NCBI GenBank assembly: GCA_017512425.1
Contig: JAFWGI010000015.1
Coordinates: 124,001-188,000 of the forward strand
Length of the DNA stretch: 64,000 nt
Reading direction: 5' to 3'
From: Hyphomicrobium sp.
GTDB taxonomy: Bacteria; Pseudomonadota; Alphaproteobacteria; Rhizobiales; Hyphomicrobiaceae
The notes beneath the pieces are model-generated. The model was not told the origin of the DNA, ran no database searches, and saw nothing but the letters and a program-made list of their open reading frames with translations. The translations under genes were made by a program, and so were the position numbers. Positions 62,381 to 64,000 of the stretch are shown one piece after another (the stretch's first letter is position 1; each line of letters begins with the position of its first letter).

Positions 62381-64000
62381 ATGAGCCCATTGCGTAGACA
62401 TTTTAAATCGAAGCAAAATCAAATGGCAGCAACGAGCGAGAATATTGGCGGCCTCTACAGCAAGCTCGGCAACCGCTACGAGGCGAAATGGCTGGTCCTC
62501 AAGCTGCTTGAGGTTTTGAGTGGCAAGGCACGCAGCCTCAAGGTTGAAGGTGTCGGCCCGGAATTCGCCGGCTTTGAGGCTGCTGTCGGTTACGGCGACT
62601 GCTTCGACTGGCATCAGACCAAGATCAATGCGCCGAACGGCAATTGGACTCTTGGTGCGCTTCGGCGAGAAGGCGTGCTCGACGCCTTCAAGCGGCGCCT
62701 CGAGGCTTCACCGACCGACCGGTGCTGGTTCATATCACAAGATCCGGTGCGTGCTTTTCGCAACGTACCGAAGAAGGCACGCTCAACGGACGGCGAGGTC
62801 GATTTCCAACGCCTGCTCAATAAGGAAGAGCGGGATGCCATCCACGAACTGGCGAGGCATTGGGGCACCGAACCGGACATCACGCGGCAATGGCTGGCGC
62901 GCTGTATCTTTGAGATCGCAGGTGAAGACGCAATCCAGCGAGAAACAGAACTCTATCTTGATTGGTACTTCGAGGATGCCGCGAGCGCGTTCGCAGTTCT
63001 CCGCGACCACATCGAGCAGAATTTCAACAAGACGATCTCGACAGAGAAATTGCGGAGCGCACTGCGCTCAATCGCTGGCCTTAAGCTGAAACCGGAGGTG
63101 ATGGACCCGACCATTCTTGAGCGGATCAGACGCGAAACAGTCGACTACCTGAAAACTTATGTTCCATTCGGCGCCGACGGGCACACCATCGAAAGATCGC
63201 AGACAACGGTGGTTCACGATCTTCTGTCGCAATCTGGGGGCCCGACCATCGTGCTCCTCACGGGCGTGGCGGGCAGTGGCAAGTCAGAAGTGGTGCGTGG
63301 CGTTGTTGAGCAGCTTGAGCAGAGCAGCCTATTGACGCTCGCGTTCAGGGTGGACCAACACCTTGCCTGCAAAAATTCAAAAGACCTCGGAATTGATCTC
63401 ACCGGACGGGCCGAGAGCCCGGCATTGACGCTGGCACGGATATCTCCCGGCAAGACAAGCGTGCTCGTAATCGATCAAGTTGACGCCATTAGTGAAGTAT
63501 CCGGACGCAATGGCGCGGTGCGCGAGACCGTACTCCGTTTGCTCGACGAGGCCCACAATCTGAAGACCGTCCGGGTTCTCCTGGTGTGCCGCACATTCGA
63601 TCTCGACAACGATGCTCGGCTCAAGACCTGGAAGCAGGCCGCTCAAGTGATCGAGGTCGGAGTACCCCTGCTCGATTGGACAAACGAGGTTCAGCCGTTT
63701 CTCGTATTGCGCGGAGCGAGCACCGGCGCTTTGACCGCGGGTCAGAAGGACCTGTTATGCCTTCCCCTAAATCTGGCACTGTTTCTCGAGGCCTCCGGCG
63801 ATGATTTGTCGTTCGTCAGCCGCAACGACCTTTTTCTGCGCCTGCTGACAAAAAAGGAAAGAGCGATCGCTCAGGACCGGGTATTGGGATGGACGGCATC
63901 TGCGGCGCTGGCCGAGCTGGCTCGATGGATGAGCGACCGGCAGCGGCTCGATGCTCCGGCAAGCGTGCTTGACAGATATCCAAGAGCAACCGACTTGCTT
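62381..64000 (+). CDS. Nuclease-like domain fused to STAND/AAA ATPase (3' end beyond window)
   Basis: An uninterrupted 540-codon frame from ATG 62381 (or 62423) to the window edge. The N-terminus, GGLYSKLGNRYEAKWLVLKL then GYGDCFDWHQTKI, places Glu34, Asp73/76 and Q-x-K81 as in PD-(D/E)XK (Cap4/DUF4297-like) nucleases. An insert of ~200 helical residues follows. The P-loop is LLTGVAGSGKSEVVRG (Lys301) and Walker B VLVIDQVD (Asp365), typical of STAND NTPases as in Avs-type defence proteins. It is 45 bp after the zinc-ribbon gene, same strand. Confidence 0.75.
   Translation, partial: MSPLRRHFKSKQNQMAATSENIGGLYSKLGNRYEAKWLVLKLLEVLSGKARSLKVEGVGPEFAGFEAAVGYGDCFDWHQTKINAPNGNWTLGALRREGVLDAFKRRLEASPTDRCWFISQDPVRAFRNVPKKARSTDGEVDFQRLLNKEERDAIHELARHWGTEPDITRQWLARCIFEIAGEDAIQRETELYLDWYFEDAASAFAVLRDHIEQNFNKTISTEKLRSALRSIAGLKLKPEVMDPTILERIRRETVDYLKTYVPFGADGHTIERSQTTVVHDLLSQSGGPTIVLLTGVAGSGKSEVVRGVVEQLEQSSLLTLAFRVDQHLACKNSKDLGIDLTGRAESPALTLARISPGKTSVLVIDQVDAISEVSGRNGAVRETVLRLLDEAHNLKTVRVLLVCRTFDLDNDARLKTWKQAAQVIEVGVPLLDWTNEVQPFLVLRGASTGALTAGQKDLLCLPLNLALFLEASGDDLSFVSRNDLFLRLLTKKERAIAQDRVLGWTASAALAELARWMSDRQRLDAPASVLDRYPRATDLL

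Noticed and set aside
1..64000. CRISPR arrays, rRNA and tRNA genes
   Set aside because: Looked for regular repeats and for tRNA T-arm-like sequence; none convincing was found by eye.

Overview
The window looks like an accessory region of an alphaproteobacterial chromosome, most likely Hyphomicrobiales (rhizobia-like). The clues are codon style, a DUF3489-DUF2924-serine recombinase cassette, a rhizobial-type IS3 OrfA remnant, and small Rhizobiales-type families (DUF6629, DUF427, DUF5681). This placement is inference; there is no rRNA or marker gene. Reading from the left, 1-22 kb is a metal (mainly copper) tolerance region. It holds the end of a CusA/CzcA-type RND pump, a small periplasmic partner, a His/Gly-rich secreted protein, an OmpR/EnvZ-type two-component system with CusF-like and cupredoxin proteins, a DUF305 protein, a multicopper oxidase, a TolC-type outer membrane factor, and a P1B-type ATPase heading a minus-strand run with an MFS exporter, thiolase, a periplasmic protein, PPK2 and DUF6629. 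A 29-bp motif is shared by the promoters of the two copper operons. A truncated response regulator joined out of frame to the end of an RND adaptor marks an old deletion.

At 22-26.4 kb there is a decayed IS3 orfA next to a recombinase cassette, then about 1.2 kb of degraded sequence. At 26.4-38.2 kb lies a redox-defence region: ergothioneine synthesis (egtB, egtD), msrB, msrA, selO, DUF427, a flavin disulfide oxidoreductase, two cytochrome P460-family proteins, a cytochrome b561, a thioredoxin-fold protein and a LysR regulator. Three promoters here carry the same 23-bp element with a T-N11-A core, the form expected for LysR binding, and the LysR protein has an unusual cluster of four cysteines. 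From 38.4 to 41.2 kb an operon (DUF3604, unknown, PpiC, HupE/UreJ) is decaying: both ends are truncated, there are two in-frame TAG codons, and one end is joined to a TauE/SafE fragment. An old yellow enzyme with a palindromic operator follows.

From 43 kb the content is phage-like (ParB/methyltransferase, DUF5681, terminase large subunit without portal or capsid genes) and then a dense defence island to the window end. It contains two PD-(D/E)XK-type nucleases opposite a C-protein-like XRE regulator with paired palindromes. Next is a tightly coupled WYL regulator, SNF2-DUF3883 helicase, HEPN, DUF1156 methylase and HEPN-DUF499 ATPase operon (DISARM-related but without drmA/B/C). Diverging from it is a CBASS-like set (CD-NTase, SLATT membrane protein, zinc-ribbon protein), followed by a large nuclease-like STAND/AAA ATPase that runs off the window. 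An inverted repeat lies in the single intergenic space between the WYL gene and the CD-NTase and may control both. The WYL-controlled helicase operon together with this CBASS-like arm and the ATPase is the best candidate for an uncharacterised composite system.
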